A DNA stretch of 63,300 nt. It comes from Chryseobacterium sp. ISL-6. GTDB lineage: Bacteria; Bacteroidota; Bacteroidia; Flavobacteriales; Weeksellaceae. A program made the translations under genes and the position numbers. Location of the stretch: NCBI RefSeq assembly GCF_018613715.1, contig NZ_JAGGPT010000004.1, positions 1-63,300 of the forward strand, read 5' to 3'. The notes beneath the pieces were generated by a model that saw only the letters and a list, made by a program, of their open reading frames with translations, was not told the DNA's origin and did not search any database. Positions 9,380 through 19,485 of this stretch are shown here, piece after piece. Within the stretch, counting starts at the first letter, position 1. Each line of letters opens with the position of its first letter.

Positions 9380-10033
9380 TTATTTCCTGATGTCTATATA
9401 CATTTTCTCCTGGCTAATGTAGGCGTCTAACTGAGCATTAGCGTCCTTACCATCAAGACCATCCGCATCTACTGTTCCATACAGGTATCCGGTATTAGTA
9501 TCAATTAAAGTAGTTATATAAGCGTATGAAGCCTGATAAGTTACCTCTCCTTGAAAGGAAGACTGGCTAAAATTCAAATCATCACTAGCCCATCCATTAT
9601 TGAGATCTATTTGCTTTAATTTACATCCTTTATAAGCAAAACCATCTGCGGTATATTCAACAATAAAACTTTCTCCTGCTTCTAGGGGAAAAGTCGTATA
9701 TCCGCAACCTTCAGTCTTTATTATGATATTATGTAAAGTTGGATAATTAATATTTCTTATTATTAATTGAGTAGGTCTATGTGTATCAAAAGAATGTAAT
9801 TTTCCATCAGTGAAAGCATTTGAATTCCAACTTTTTAAATAAATATAATCAGAATAATCATCTTTTTTTATGCTTTCGATGATCGCTTTTTTACCGCCTC
9901 CATCGATACCTTCTCTATTTGTGAAATAGTAATACGCCCCAGTTGCCGGATGGCTATAATCCTTGATAAGTATGTTGGTAGTCCCTTCATTAAGACCGTT
10001 ATCTTCACCATTACTAGATATATTATCACTCAT
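9380..10033 (-). CDS. Hypothetical protein, no signal peptide
   Basis: A 217-residue protein beginning MSDNISSNGEDN. There is no signal peptide or membrane segment. The centre is rich in beta-strand-like alternation (THRPTQLIIRNINYPTLHN, GESFIVEYTADGFAYKG). The C-terminus (TGYLYGTVDADGLDGKDANA, then MYIDIRK) resembles the repetitive tails of phage-fibre-like proteins, but that is impression only. An isolated gene with a promoter-poor 740-bp upstream gap. Function unknown. Confidence 0.6.
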   Translation of the reverse strand: MSDNISSNGEDNGLNEGTTNILIKDYSHPATGAYYYFTNREGIDGGGKKAIIESIKKDDYSDYIYLKSWNSNAFTDGKLHSFDTHRPTQLIIRNINYPTLHNIIIKTEGCGYTTFPLEAGESFIVEYTADGFAYKGCKLKQIDLNNGWASDDLNFSQSSFQGEVTYQASYAYITTLIDTNTGYLYGTVDADGLDGKDANAQLDAYISQEKMYIDIRK

Positions 10034-10542
10034 GAAATAGGTTATATTATTAGAATTATTAAAATTGATGACTTCATATTATTATGTTTTAAAATTTGAA
10101 ATGAATTATTTTATTAGCTTATTAGTTTTGAAATACGAATTTGTGTTTAACACCAGAACTATTAACACACTGACTAAATTGAATAGAAATTCTAATTAAA
10201 TTACAAATCTTCCTAAAAGAAAAAGCTCTGTAAGGAAATCATTTGTATTTATCAATTAAAAAAAATAAATTGAATGTAACCAAAACAAAAGTTTCAATTT
10301 ATAAGACTCAACATGTAGCATTATCAAGAATTCTTTACAAATTCAATAAGAAATAATGAAATTCTCGTACAATTCTGCTATTGGATTAATTATAGACAGT
10401 AACTTTCAATGTATGAATAACATTAAGTGTTTAAGCCTTTCTTAACGAAGAAAGAAAAGCCAATTCAAAAATTTCTTTATTTAATCCAGTAATCTTACAC
10501 AGTGTTATGAAGATGTATTACAATATGTATATGTAAAATAAA
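10034..10542. other. Gene-free AT-rich gap
   Basis: No convincing coding frame, tRNA or repeat. It separates the unknown gene at 9380 from the short terminator-bounded transcription unit at 10543-10706. Confidence 0.5.
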
Positions 10543-10572
10543 AACAGAGCTTTAATCAATTAAAACTCTGTT
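10543..10572 (-). terminator. Strong terminator of an ORF-less minus-strand transcript
   Basis: AACAGAG pairs with CTCTGTT, then after one mismatch TTTAA pairs with TTAAA. On the minus strand TTTTATTTTAC follows. It lies about 60-90 nt downstream of the composite promoter at 10629-10706 with no ORF between, so the pair would define an RNA of about 80 nt. Confidence 0.7.
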
Positions 10573-10628
10573 GGTTGGGAACATATCCCTTTTCATCTTT
10601 TGTAAGAAATATTCTAAAGTGTTTGATA

Positions 10629-10706
10629 CAAATTTAATAACTAAATTTCTAAATCACTCCTCACAGAGCATAGTATTATCACTACTAAGTTATAGTTTTT
10701 CAATTA
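10629..10706 (-). promoter_or_regulatory. Composite promoter motif, copy C (orphan)
   Basis: Minus strand: TAATTGAAAAACTA (10693-10706; one palindrome position altered), 12 nt, a GATAATACTATG block, then the -7 box TAAATTTG (10629-10636). Palindrome-to-box distance is 67 bp. No gene follows, only the terminator at 10543. Confidence 0.55.
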
Positions 10707-10778
10707 CAAACTCTTCTGAACTTGCAATTATTTTTGAGACAAAATTTATATACTCTTTATGCTACATTTTTAGATTGA

Positions 10779-11606
10779 TTAGACATTAAATTTTGATACT
10801 CTACTTATGGTTAAATTTCCTAAAGCTGAATGCCTTCTCTGGGTGTTGTAAAATGTTTCTATATATTCAAACACAGAGTTTTTGGCATGGCCTCTAGTTT
10901 CATATTTATTTTGATAGACAAGTTCGGTTTTCAGGGTCTTGAAAAAACTCTCCGCTACAGCATTATCATAACAATTTCCTTTTCCGCTCATACTTCGGAT
11001 AATGTTTTTTCCGACTATTGACGTAAATTCTGTGCAGGCATATTGTATCCCTCTGTCCGAATGGAAAATTAAACTATCATGATCCTGTAAAGGACGGTGA
11101 AGCCGTGCCATTTTCAAGGCAGCAATACTGGTGTCCTGAGCCTTCATCGTCTCACTTAATGACCATCCGATAACCTTTCTGTCAAACAAATCAATGACCA
11201 TTGTGAGATACAACCAGCCCTGACCTGTTCGGATATAGGTAATATCAGACACCCAGACCTCTTTACTGCTTTTAACCTGAAAATTCTGATTCAGATAATT
11301 CTCTACAACAGGGTATCGATGAGAAGAGTTGGTGGTTTTCTTAAATTTCTTTACAATACTTCTCAAACCTCTTTCTCTCATCAGCTTTGCTACAAAAGGG
11401 CGAGAAGCTCTTATCCCTTTTGATTCCAGTTCCCTGACAATCCCAGGGCTCCCATATCTGCCACGGCTCCAATGATAGATACTGAAGATCTCCGCAGATA
11501 AAATGGCTCTTCTTTCTGATTGCTTACTCGGTTTTCTTTTCTTCCAATGATAAAAACTGCTCCTGCTTACCTTTAATACTTCGCACATCTTCCCGACAGG
11601 AAACAC
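10779..11606 (-). CDS. IS3-family transposase OrfB (DDE integrase core)
   Basis: A 275-residue protein with an N-terminal HTH_21 region (MCEVLKVSRSSFYHWKKRKP) and an rve integrase core. The DDE triad is at VSDITYIR (first Asp), FHSDRGIQY (second Asp) and NAVAESFFKTLK (Glu). The frame opens upstream (RYKFIKEHAVVFPVGKM), as expected for an OrfAB fusion made by ribosomal frameshifting, and the first available codon in this frame is GTG. The catalytic domain is complete. Confidence 0.9.
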   Translation of the reverse strand: MFPVGKMCEVLKVSRSSFYHWKKRKPSKQSERRAILSAEIFSIYHWSRGRYGSPGIVRELESKGIRASRPFVAKLMRERGLRSIVKKFKKTTNSSHRYPVVENYLNQNFQVKSSKEVWVSDITYIRTGQGWLYLTMVIDLFDRKVIGWSLSETMKAQDTSIAALKMARLHRPLQDHDSLIFHSDRGIQYACTEFTSIVGKNIIRSMSGKGNCYDNAVAESFFKTLKTELVYQNKYETRGHAKNSVFEYIETFYNTQRRHSALGNLTISRVSKFNV

Positions 11607-11635
11607 AACAGCGTGTTCTTTGATAAATTTATATC

Positions 11636-11948
11636 TTACCCGTCTCTCCCTAAGAAGATACCTACCGCCTTTTTTAAGATATCACGTTCAAGCTTGTTTC
11701 TTCTAGTTCTTTGCGAAGTCTCAGTAGCTCTTCTCTTAATAGGATCGGAGGAAATTTGTTTTTCCTTTGTAAGCTTACCTTCTTTGTGAAGCTTTCTCCA
11801 ATTGACTAAACTTTCTTTGCAGATCCACAATTCTTGAGCTACCGAAGATATATTGCCCCGTTGTTCACTTAAAGATACTGCTTGGATCTTAAATTGACTC
11901 TGTCGAATCTTCGATTTCTAGACTGTAATTTTTTCTGATCTTTTTCAT
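11636..11948 (-). pseudogene. IS3-family OrfA, frameshifted
   Basis: Translation starts MKKIRKNYS and continues only if frame is changed at least three times: through SLSEQRGNISSVAQELW, then LLREELLRLRKELEE, then KLERDILKKAVGIF. These are the HTH and leucine-zipper/ERDILKKA landmarks of IS3 OrfA. The multiple shifts indicate decay. Confidence 0.75.
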
Positions 11949-12117
11949 ACTCTTAAAGTTAAAGAGTATAAGAATTGTGTCCTAACAAAGTTAGCAACTC
12001 CAATTATTTTCCTTTTAAATATGGCAGTTCTTTATCTACCATACTATGTTGAATTTTGGAACCCCTAATAGTTGAAAAAATTAAAATTAGTTACTTAAGT
12101 ATCTTTTATTTTGGTAA

Positions 12118-12906
12118 TTATTCAACTTTTTGTAAAATAAGGCTTTTTAATTTGAATCCAAGCGGGGTTCCTGATGTTCCGTATGTTAGTCCCTTTACAG
12201 TTATAACATCTCCTTCATTAAGGATAAGAGGTTCACTAGATGTTACATTAAAATAATTATCAGCAGAATAAGAAAAGCCACTTCCTCCAGCTACTGTACC
12301 ACAAGAAGAGATAGCTGTTGTTCCATTAACCAACAAATTACCTCTAAGTAAATAAGATGCCGAAATAGCACCATTAACATTCAAACCTAAAGAATAAGTA
12401 GCAATATAGGTTCCAGATTGTCCAACAGGTACAGTGAGCGTATAATTGTCGGTTCTCCAGGCTGTTAATGCTCCAGTGCCTAAGCTGATATCAATAGATG
12501 TTGAAGTATTATTTCCTGGCCATGGTACTTGACTACCTGTTAATAGAGCAGAATATCCTATTACTATTCCTGGTTCAGTCCCGCCAGATGCTATTTTTTG
12601 CCACACGGAGCCATCAAAATAATAATATCCAACAGAATCTATTTTTACTCTAGGACCAGAAATATCACCACTAGTTATATCAGTAATATAAATCAAAGCT
12701 CCTTTTTGATCCACTCCATATAAAGTATTTCCTTTAATAGTAAGTTCGCCTCTTGTCAATCGCGGTGCTTGTAAACCATCAGTGTCTCCCGCTCCCCCCT
12801 TAGCTTTTACATCTAAAGTTGTTTTAGGGTCTATATTGTTTACTCCTACTTGCGCTGAGACGATTGTACCCATTAGGGCAATAGGTAAATAAAATAACTT
12901 TTTCAT
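12118..12906 (-). CDS. Secreted protein with VGV-x-P-LDV N-terminus and C1q/TNF-like C-terminus
   Basis: A 262-residue protein with a signal peptide (MKKLFYLPIALMGTIVSAQ). The motif VGVNNIDPKTTLDVKA follows, shared with the genes at 13135, 29530, 33307 and 36867. The centre contains GYYYFDGSVWQKIASGG, which matches YYFD...W.K in the FISUMP proteins. The last 130 residues (SGTYIATYSLGLNVNG, LVNGTTAISSC, LNEGDVITVKGL) look like a jelly-roll resembling C1q/TNF domains. Likely a surface or matrix protein; role unknown. Confidence 0.75.
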   Translation of the reverse strand: MKKLFYLPIALMGTIVSAQVGVNNIDPKTTLDVKAKGGAGDTDGLQAPRLTRGELTIKGNTLYGVDQKGALIYITDITSGDISGPRVKIDSVGYYYFDGSVWQKIASGGTEPGIVIGYSALLTGSQVPWPGNNTSTSIDISLGTGALTAWRTDNYTLTVPVGQSGTYIATYSLGLNVNGAISASYLLRGNLLVNGTTAISSCGTVAGGSGFSYSADNYFNVTSSEPLILNEGDVITVKGLTYGTSGTPLGFKLKSLILQKVE

Positions 12907-13134
12907 AGGTTTATATTTTAAAAATTTATTTTAAACAGTTGTTTATCGAGAATCTAATATTTTATAAATTTAATTATATACTATTGGATAATAGTCAGAT
13001 ATACTGTAGCATTACTACTAATGAATAGTAGTTTTATTACGAATGTGTAAGTTGAAAAATGAGGCTTGAATTATTTTAATTTGAGTCTATTTTCGGAAGT
13101 AGGTGCAATAAATCCTTTTAAGTAATTAATATAA

Positions 13135-14405
13135 TCAATTTGAAATACAATGTACTGAAAATCCATTATGGCGAACACTAGCATCTGCTGCGGTTTCAGT
13201 AATAAGAAAATCGTAAGCATCTCGGGATCCATTCTCCGTACTGCTCCAATAAGCTCCCCAGCGAGCACGGTTAGTAAGAGAACCATCATTATAAAGACGA
13301 CGTCCAGCAGAAGGAAATGTTAAAGTATTTCCATTATTCACGAATATTTTGGCAACATCGAATTTAGTAGTACCATCCCCTGTACCAGTGGCCCATGGAG
13401 ACAAAATATTAGAGCTTGTACTTTCTGAAATAGATCCTAGCCATTCAGTTTTCGTAGGCACTCTATAACTTAATGGACATGGATCATTTTCAGTTTTAAC
13501 GGGAGCATCATCTGTTCCGCTGTTCCATGATTTATTAGCGGAATTACTTGTGATCCATCTGGAAACAGAACCAGCAGAGGTATAGGCTGTAGCTACAGGA
13601 GTAATTTTACCCCATTGATAATAATCCCCCCATAATAGCCTGATTAGGAACGTCTGGATCTCTGGTATAGTCAGCACCAAGGTTATGGGTCATCATGTGG
13701 TGGGATTTTCCATTGATAGTAACAATAACATCTCCAGAAAGCTTGGCTCAGGCTGTACCGGAACAGTAAACTTACAATCCTTTCCGCCAAGCGAAAGATC
13801 AAACTGAGCCGTACCGGAAGAAGAGGAAGTTCCCATTATAGCAAAAGTAAGAATACCATTACCTTTATTAAGTGTCCCGGAAGGAAGAATAACTGTAAGT
13901 CATGTTACCCCACTAGAAGGAATAACAAGTCCAGAAAGGTATTACCATTACCTGCATTATATGGAATAGTAACATTTACTCCTGAAGCAGACTTCATAGT
14001 TTCTAAAATACCCGTGTTTGTTGCAGAAGAACACAGGAGCTGACCGATTTGAGCAGTACTCGTACCACCACTCATCAATTTTACCCAGCGATTAGTCACG
14101 GCATCAAAATAATAGAAACCTGCAGTTTCCATTCCTTCCACCTGTCCAGTACGGTTGCCAGGATCCGGCGCTGCCGTTACAAAAACCAGCATTGCATTTT
14201 GATCAGCCCCATATATGCCAGCCGTTTCCGCATTATGAAGTATATTTCCTGTTAATCGTGGAATAAGAAAACCATCTGAAGTGCTTGAATAAGATGTATT
14301 ACTGGTTACATCTAAGGTTCTTTTAGGGGTTACACTGTTTACTCCTACTTGTGCGAAGGACCAAGTACCCATGAAGGTAATTTGTAATAAATATAACTTT
14401 TTCAT
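13135..14405 (-). pseudogene. FISUMP surface protein, copy 1, frameshifted
   Basis: The 5' part (13905-14405) encodes signal peptide MKKLYLLQITFMGTWSFAQ, the VGVNSVTPKRTLDV motif and the YYFDAVTNRWVKLMSGG linker. The 3' part (13135-13680) encodes the FISUMP core (DPCPLSYRVPTKTEW, then YWSSTENGSRDAYDF and FSVHCI). Between them the homologous sequence continues in shifted frames (SGLVIPSSGV, FAIMGTSSSSGTAQF, HHMMTHNLGADY), with shifts near 13945 and 13740 and an extra G near 13626. It is clearly a paralogue of 29530-30803, now broken. Confidence 0.8.
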
Positions 14406-15267
14406 TTATTTTTGTTAAAGATTATTATTAAATAAAATGTATGGAAGCTTAGTATTTTATTCCCTGTCACTGAACTTAGGAATTAAAAATCTAAGTATTA
14501 ATTTTGGCTATGATGAGTAATTATTATTTTACTGTTTTTTATCATTATAATGGTTATGCTATAAGTTCTTGATTACTAATTTAATTATATCTCATTGAAT
14601 ATATGGTGACTGTGTTACATAGTCTTGATTAAAAAATAATCCTCGCAAAACTATAAACAGAAATTCCAAATGCTGAAATGATAAAAGCATGAATTTGTTA
14701 TCGATGAAAATCAATAGCTGTACATTTGAATCTAAAAATCAGCACATTAAAAACATGTTATAATACGAAATTTAACAAGAAGTCGTTAAATAATTAAGTT
14801 TGTGTTGCAGTTATATTTTAAACCCAAATTTTATAATGTGGAACCAGGAAATCATTAAACTTGGTTTTCTAAACCTCATCATCAGAATGGTTTGTTACAA
14901 AATATGAAGTTTGAGATTCGCGGTTACATCATTAATTTGCACATAATCATAAGTGATATATGTTATTGATATAAATGATCGTAAAATATCTATCTTAACT
15001 GAGATGTCGTGCCGATTACTGTATTATCTATTAAAAATGCGGATGTAACAATTTCTGATTTAGAAGCAACAACTGAAAATAATCAGCCAGTACCATTATC
15101 AAATAGCAGCTCGTATAAATCGGTCGTTCTCCAGTTGTTCATAATGTAAAGACGAAGCATAAATCTCTATTTTCACTACCATAAATAAAAAATAAGGTTA
15201 ACCAAAGGTGAAACCAATTCTACCAGAAACAATATACCTATTAAGAAATTCTCTCAAGAAAATTTCC
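14406..15267. other. 862-bp gap with a possible short gene remnant
   Basis: AT-rich. A 46-codon plus-strand frame at 15009-15146 (SIKNADVTISDLEA, then NNQPVPLSNSSSYKS) follows directly after a stop and has protein-like composition, but no start or family is recognisable. Around 14585-14600 the sequence ATATCTCATTGAATA repeats the flank of promoter copy A, without the palindrome. Otherwise I see nothing. Confidence 0.35.
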
Positions 15268-15693
15268 TCATAGTTGATTGTTAAGGCTTATCTGGACTTT
15301 CCGCAAAAACTGATACGCTTCGACAGATGTTTTCGTTTCAAGCGAAAAAGCTAAAATATTTTCTTTTAACCCTCTATAACAAACACTCTCTTTCCAATTC
15401 ACAAACCCCCGTTGACTGACTTTTTTACTGAGAATTACCTGAATGCGATCCTTCTCCTGGTTAACTTTTCCATAAACAGATAGTTTATTAATGATATCAT
15501 CTAAAATCATATTATGGAAGTGGATACTCAGAATATTTCTTCTAAGGTATTTCATCTGTTTTATTAACGGTACGAATTCTCCTATTTGCCACAAACAGTA
15601 TGCACTTTGTTCATAAGCTATCCACCAGGACCCATTTTTATAAAATGTAATAATTTTACCATTTTCTTTTGACAATATATCTTTAATAGCCAT
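15268..15693 (-). CDS. Hypothetical protein, 141 aa
   Basis: A cytoplasmic-looking protein with an aromatic N-terminal strand pair (KIITFYKNGSWWIAYEQSAY) and a basic middle (QMKYLRRNILSIHF, VILSKKVSQRGFVNW). The opening F-Y-K-x-G-x-x-x-x-AYEQSA vaguely recalls the small MutS-domain-I-like proteins of Bacteroidota, but I am not confident. No neighbour supports a role. It lies 800 bp upstream of, and divergent from, the histidine kinase gene. Confidence 0.6.
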   Translation of the reverse strand: MAIKDILSKENGKIITFYKNGSWWIAYEQSAYCLWQIGEFVPLIKQMKYLRRNILSIHFHNMILDDIINKLSVYGKVNQEKDRIQVILSKKVSQRGFVNWKESVCYRGLKENILAFSLETKTSVEAYQFLRKVQISLNNQL

Positions 15694-16211
15694 AATCTTT
15701 CAATTTAATTTTTGTGTGTAATCAAATATTCAGAAAGTGATCAAATTACCTTACATATAGCCAACAAGCCCTATAAGTTTCATTTATTTCCCACCTTATT
15801 TCAATCCTTAAATTACATCTAAAAAAAATACCAGAGCCGTATCTTAATGTAGATTTTTAACTATAAATAAGTAAAATTACATCGACAGGTTATTAAAAAT
15901 ACGATCTGCATAAATATGAACAAAACTTCCATCAAAACTGCCTCATGATTACCAATATCACTCTTTTCACAAAGAACATATAATATATAATCCTTCTCGA
16001 TCAAAAATTAAACAACAGAATGTAACTTAAAAACTACACATCGTTAAACCTAATACTACAAAATAAAATGACTTCAGGCATCACATTTGCCTAATTAAGA
16101 CAAGATGAAAAAAAAATTTACAATAACCTACCCAATGGGCCAGGGGTTTTCCCATCTCATAATTAATCATAATTCTTATCTACCTTTTAGTATTATAGAT
16201 AAACAAGCCCT

Positions 16212-16230
16212 CTTTGATTAACAATCAAAG
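16212..16230. repeat. 8-bp perfect inverted repeat
   Basis: CTTTGATT-AAC-AATCAAAG followed by TTATTTT on the plus strand. It could be a small terminator or a protein-binding site. Confidence 0.4.
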
Positions 16231-16429
16231 TTATTTTAACTAAAAGCTAATAATTTCATATAAATATTTATAAAATAAAAAAATTATTTATTAAACAACA
16301 ATTCTATTATAATTATAATTTACGTAAATATCATTAATTCTTATTAAGAATAAATAATTAATGATACTAAATTAACAATTATTTAAAAAAAATGTTAAAT
16401 TAGCATTAATTACAAAAGAATCAATAACA

Positions 16430-16464
16430 GTGAATTATTTTCTTAATTTAAAAAAATAATTCAC
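16430..16464. promoter_or_regulatory. 12-bp inverted repeat just upstream of the histidine kinase
   Basis: GTGAATTATTTT and its perfect complement AAAATAATTCAC flank an 11-nt spacer, ending 36 bp before the kinase start. The position fits an operator or a 5'-UTR hairpin controlling the two-component operon. Confidence 0.5.
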
Positions 16465-16500
16465 TCTATCACACACCTATAAAGATCAAATATATAAAGG

Positions 16501-19473
16501 ATGAAAAAAAGAATTTTATTTATTTTACTTTTTGCTATGTATAAGCTTTATGCTCAATCTGAATTCATATGGCAAAATTATAATATTGATAATGGTCTTC
16601 CTCAGAATAGCGTGAAAGATATTATAAAAGATAAATATGGTTTTATATGGATTTCTACAGAAAATGGAATCACCCGTTTTGATGGACAACAATTTTTAAC
16701 GACGGATCAAGCATTTAATAAAAAGAGATATCGAAATTTTTTTGGAAATATTGAAAAGGACTCCATTTTCATCGCCGACGATGGAACTACACTTTCTCTT
16801 ATTACGAAACGAAAACTAATAAAGGCAAAAGGTATTTCAAAATACCACCACTCTTTCATTCTCTATAACGACAATCAATACTATCCTTTTGATAAAAATG
16901 CTATTCCACTTAAAATGTTAAATGATGCTCATTTATTTATCAATTTGAATAAGGATGTGTATTTTTTTGATAATAATCTTATTACCTATTATAATTCCGC
17001 AAGTGGTCTTAGCAAAAAAATAAATATTAAATTCAACATGCATGAGATGAGGAATGTTTTCATTCACGAAAACAACATTTTTATTGCTAATCCCCGTGGA
17101 CATCAAACCCTTAAAATTACCAACGGCCAACTTTCTACTATAGAAGGACATTCTTTGTATAATGATCCACAAAGCAATTTGTACTGGAGTCAGTCCACTG
17201 GCCATGTTTACGTAAGCTATAGAGATACACTTTATATTAGTAAATATTCCGATAACAAACTTCATCTGGAAAAGATTAACCATATCCCTAATTTCAATAA
17301 ACTACTCAGATCCCTATACATTAATGCTATTGTTTATGATAAGGAAAATCGTAATTTATTCTTAGGAAGTCTTACAAAAGGACTTTATGTATTAACTATC
17401 CCTCAGTTTAGCACTGCAAAGAAAAAACTACCATTTGCAGATAATGTTTTTTATGCAACACTTCCTTTTGATGACCATAGTGTAATAACTCCACAAGGAG
17501 ATATCTTTGATAGCATATCTGAAATCAATTCGACAAAGAAAGACGCTGATGAAGATCTTTATTTCGACTACAATAAGTATTCTATGGGCGAAGGCACTCA
17601 TAAAGATATATACTTTACAAAAAACCATATACTTTATAAACGTCTTAAAGCTCCACATAATCACACCTATGTCGAAATACCCATAAAGGAACAAATTGAC
17701 GAAGTATTCAGCAAAGATGGAATCATTTTTCTTGAAATTTTTATAAATCACAGGTATCATGTTTCACAGTATAATGAAACAACAAAAAAAGCAACTTCAT
17801 TATTTTCTTTTAAATATCCGGTATACGATGTAAAAAAGTACAGCGAACAACAACTCCTTATTGGCAGCCAGAAGGGACTCTACATTGGTAATATATCAAA
17901 AAAAGAAATTATAAAACTAGCCAACTTCCCTATTAAAAAAATTATACAAACTTCAGATCAAAATACATGGATTATCACAAAAGGTTTTGGATTTTATATG
18001 CTCAGAAATAATAAACTGATCAGAATGCCTTTAGATGAAAATAATTACTTACTTGATTCTCATACTATATTGGAAGATCGTCAAAAAAATTTCTGGATAT
18101 CAACAAACAATGGCCTTTTTAAAGTAAGAAAAGAAAAACTTTTACAATTCTCTCTTGATAGCAGTGTACCTATTTCTTATTACAGATACACTATTGATGA
18201 CGGACTACTTATTAATGAATTTAACGGCTCAGGAAACCCCGCCGGAAATATGTTATCCAATGGGCAAATGGTACTTCCTTCACTTGAGGGGCTTGTATTT
18301 TTCAGACCTGATAAAATAAAATCTTTTTACCCCAAACCCTCCAATTTTTTCATTGAACGATCTAAATTAGACAATCGGGAAATACCTGTTATAAATGACA
18401 CCTTACACGTACCCAATAATCATTTCACCAGCCTTGAGATCTTTTTGGATTTCCCTTATTTCAGAAACCTGAATAATATTGACATTGATGCTTCATTGGA
18501 TAACGATAAAAATTGGGAAGATTTAGGCTTACAAAGAAAATATGTATTAAAAAAACTTGAGCCCGGATATCATCATATTAAATTTCGCTATTTGCAACCT
18601 GATAACAATTACACCTATAAAACAATCACCATTAAAGTACATTTTCTTTTTTATCAGAGTCAATATTTTAAGGTAGCCATTATCCTCCTTTCACTTTTGA
18701 CCATATTCTTAATTATTAGATTCACTACCAAAGCACTTAAATCCAAAGATGATCTTATAGTAAAAGCTAATATAGAAATAAATGCTCAAAAAGAAGAGAT
18801 CAATAACAGCACCATTATTCGTGAAAAACTCATTGAAGCCATTTCACATGATATTTCAACTCCTATAAAACACCTTTCACATCTTTCTAAGAAGCTTGAT
18901 GAAACGGACAATTTAGAAATCCAAAAAAAATACTTCCACAGTATACACAAATCATCGGAACTGCTTTATCATTTTACTCTGGAGTTGGGTAATTACGCAT
19001 ATCTTTTCGGTACCACCGTAGAAGAAACAGAACCCTATCTTCTAAATGAGGTCTTGGACGAAAAGATGATCTTTTTTGGAAATATAGCACTTGATAATAA
19101 CACTATAATTGAATATGACCAAAAAGATTTACTTTACACGCTTGCCAACAAGGCTGTCCTGTCAGCAATCGTACATAACATCATAGATAACGCAGTAAAA
19201 AACACCCGCAATGGAAAGATCACACTTGATTCATTTAGTGATGACAAATTCCTTTATGTAAGAATTTCCGATAGTGGCACCGGAATGCCTAAAGACCTTA
19301 TAGATCATTATAATAATATTTATAAGATTCCTATTGAAGAAGTGCAGCTCCAAAAGGGTTCAGGCTATGGGCTTAAATTCGTTTTGTTGCTCATTGACAA
19401 AATTAATTCACAAATAAATTTTAAAAATAACGTTCCTAATGGAACAATCGTAGAAATAAAAATCCCCAAATAA
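16501..19473 (+). CDS. Periplasmic-propeller sensor histidine kinase
   Basis: A 990-residue protein. Signal peptide (LFILLFAMYKLYAQ). About 600 residues of two-component-regulator propeller repeats follow (NGLPQNSVKDIIKDKYGFIW, LEDRQKNFWISTNNGLFKVR are the typical blades), then a Y_Y_Y-like domain (LEPGYHHIKFRYLQPD). One membrane helix lies near 723-745, then a HisKA dimerisation helix with SHDISTPIKHL (phosphoacceptor His783). The HATPase domain has an N box HNIIDNAVKN (about 892-901), G1 DSGTGMP (from Asp924) and G2 GSGYGLKF. All catalytic motifs are present. It lies 12 bp upstream of its response regulator. Such kinases often sense polysaccharides or surface cues; the ligand is unknown. 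Confidence 0.92.
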   Translation: MKKRILFILLFAMYKLYAQSEFIWQNYNIDNGLPQNSVKDIIKDKYGFIWISTENGITRFDGQQFLTTDQAFNKKRYRNFFGNIEKDSIFIADDGTTLSLITKRKLIKAKGISKYHHSFILYNDNQYYPFDKNAIPLKMLNDAHLFINLNKDVYFFDNNLITYYNSASGLSKKINIKFNMHEMRNVFIHENNIFIANPRGHQTLKITNGQLSTIEGHSLYNDPQSNLYWSQSTGHVYVSYRDTLYISKYSDNKLHLEKINHIPNFNKLLRSLYINAIVYDKENRNLFLGSLTKGLYVLTIPQFSTAKKKLPFADNVFYATLPFDDHSVITPQGDIFDSISEINSTKKDADEDLYFDYNKYSMGEGTHKDIYFTKNHILYKRLKAPHNHTYVEIPIKEQIDEVFSKDGIIFLEIFINHRYHVSQYNETTKKATSLFSFKYPVYDVKKYSEQQLLIGSQKGLYIGNISKKEIIKLANFPIKKIIQTSDQNTWIITKGFGFYMLRNNKLIRMPLDENNYLLDSHTILEDRQKNFWISTNNGLFKVRKEKLLQFSLDSSVPISYYRYTIDDGLLINEFNGSGNPAGNMLSNGQMVLPSLEGLVFFRPDKIKSFYPKPSNFFIERSKLDNREIPVINDTLHVPNNHFTSLEIFLDFPYFRNLNNIDIDASLDNDKNWEDLGLQRKYVLKKLEPGYHHIKFRYLQPDNNYTYKTITIKVHFLFYQSQYFKVAIILLSLLTIFLIIRFTTKALKSKDDLIVKANIEINAQKEEINNSTIIREKLIEAISHDISTPIKHLSHLSKKLDETDNLEIQKKYFHSIHKSSELLYHFTLELGNYAYLFGTTVEETEPYLLNEVLDEKMIFFGNIALDNNTIIEYDQKDLLYTLANKAVLSAIVHNIIDNAVKNTRNGKITLDSFSDDKFLYVRISDSGTGMPKDLIDHYNNIYKIPIEEVQLQKGSGYGLKFVLLLIDKINSQINFKNNVPNGTIVEIKIPK

Positions 19474-19485
19474 ATATAAACAATT

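Larger units (their letters stand above)
10776..11987 (-). mobile_element. IS3-family insertion sequence, partly decayed
   Basis: About 1.2 kb with imperfect terminal inverted repeats of about 25 bp (left end TGATTAGACATTAAATTTTG; right end, reverse strand, TGTTAGGACACAATTC; both run into ATACTCT). It contains an intact orfB and a multiply frameshifted orfA. The orfB stop overlaps the left repeat as is usual. I see no target-site duplication. The frameshifts in orfA mean the element is probably immobile unless complemented. Confidence 0.75.
15694..16500. other. 807-bp intergenic region upstream of the kinase gene
   Basis: Very AT-rich and gene-free. It holds two notable inverted repeats, at 16212-16230 and 16430-16464, described separately. 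A TAGATTTTTAACTA at 15850 resembles the palindrome of the composite promoter but lacks the correctly spaced -7 box. Confidence 0.5.

Noticed and set aside
10771..11992. Target-site duplication around the IS3 element
   Set aside because: Flanks TAGAT and AAGTT do not match; either lost or the ends are misplaced by a few bases.
12961..13040. AATAGTAGTTTTATTACG as a promoter copy upstream of the gene at 12118
   Set aside because: Only the TAGTTTT half is convincing; no -7 box at the right distance.
15850..15863. TAGATTTTTAACTA as another copy of the composite promoter
   Set aside because: One half-site differs, no GATAA block at 12 nt and no TAnnTTTG box at about 67 bp.
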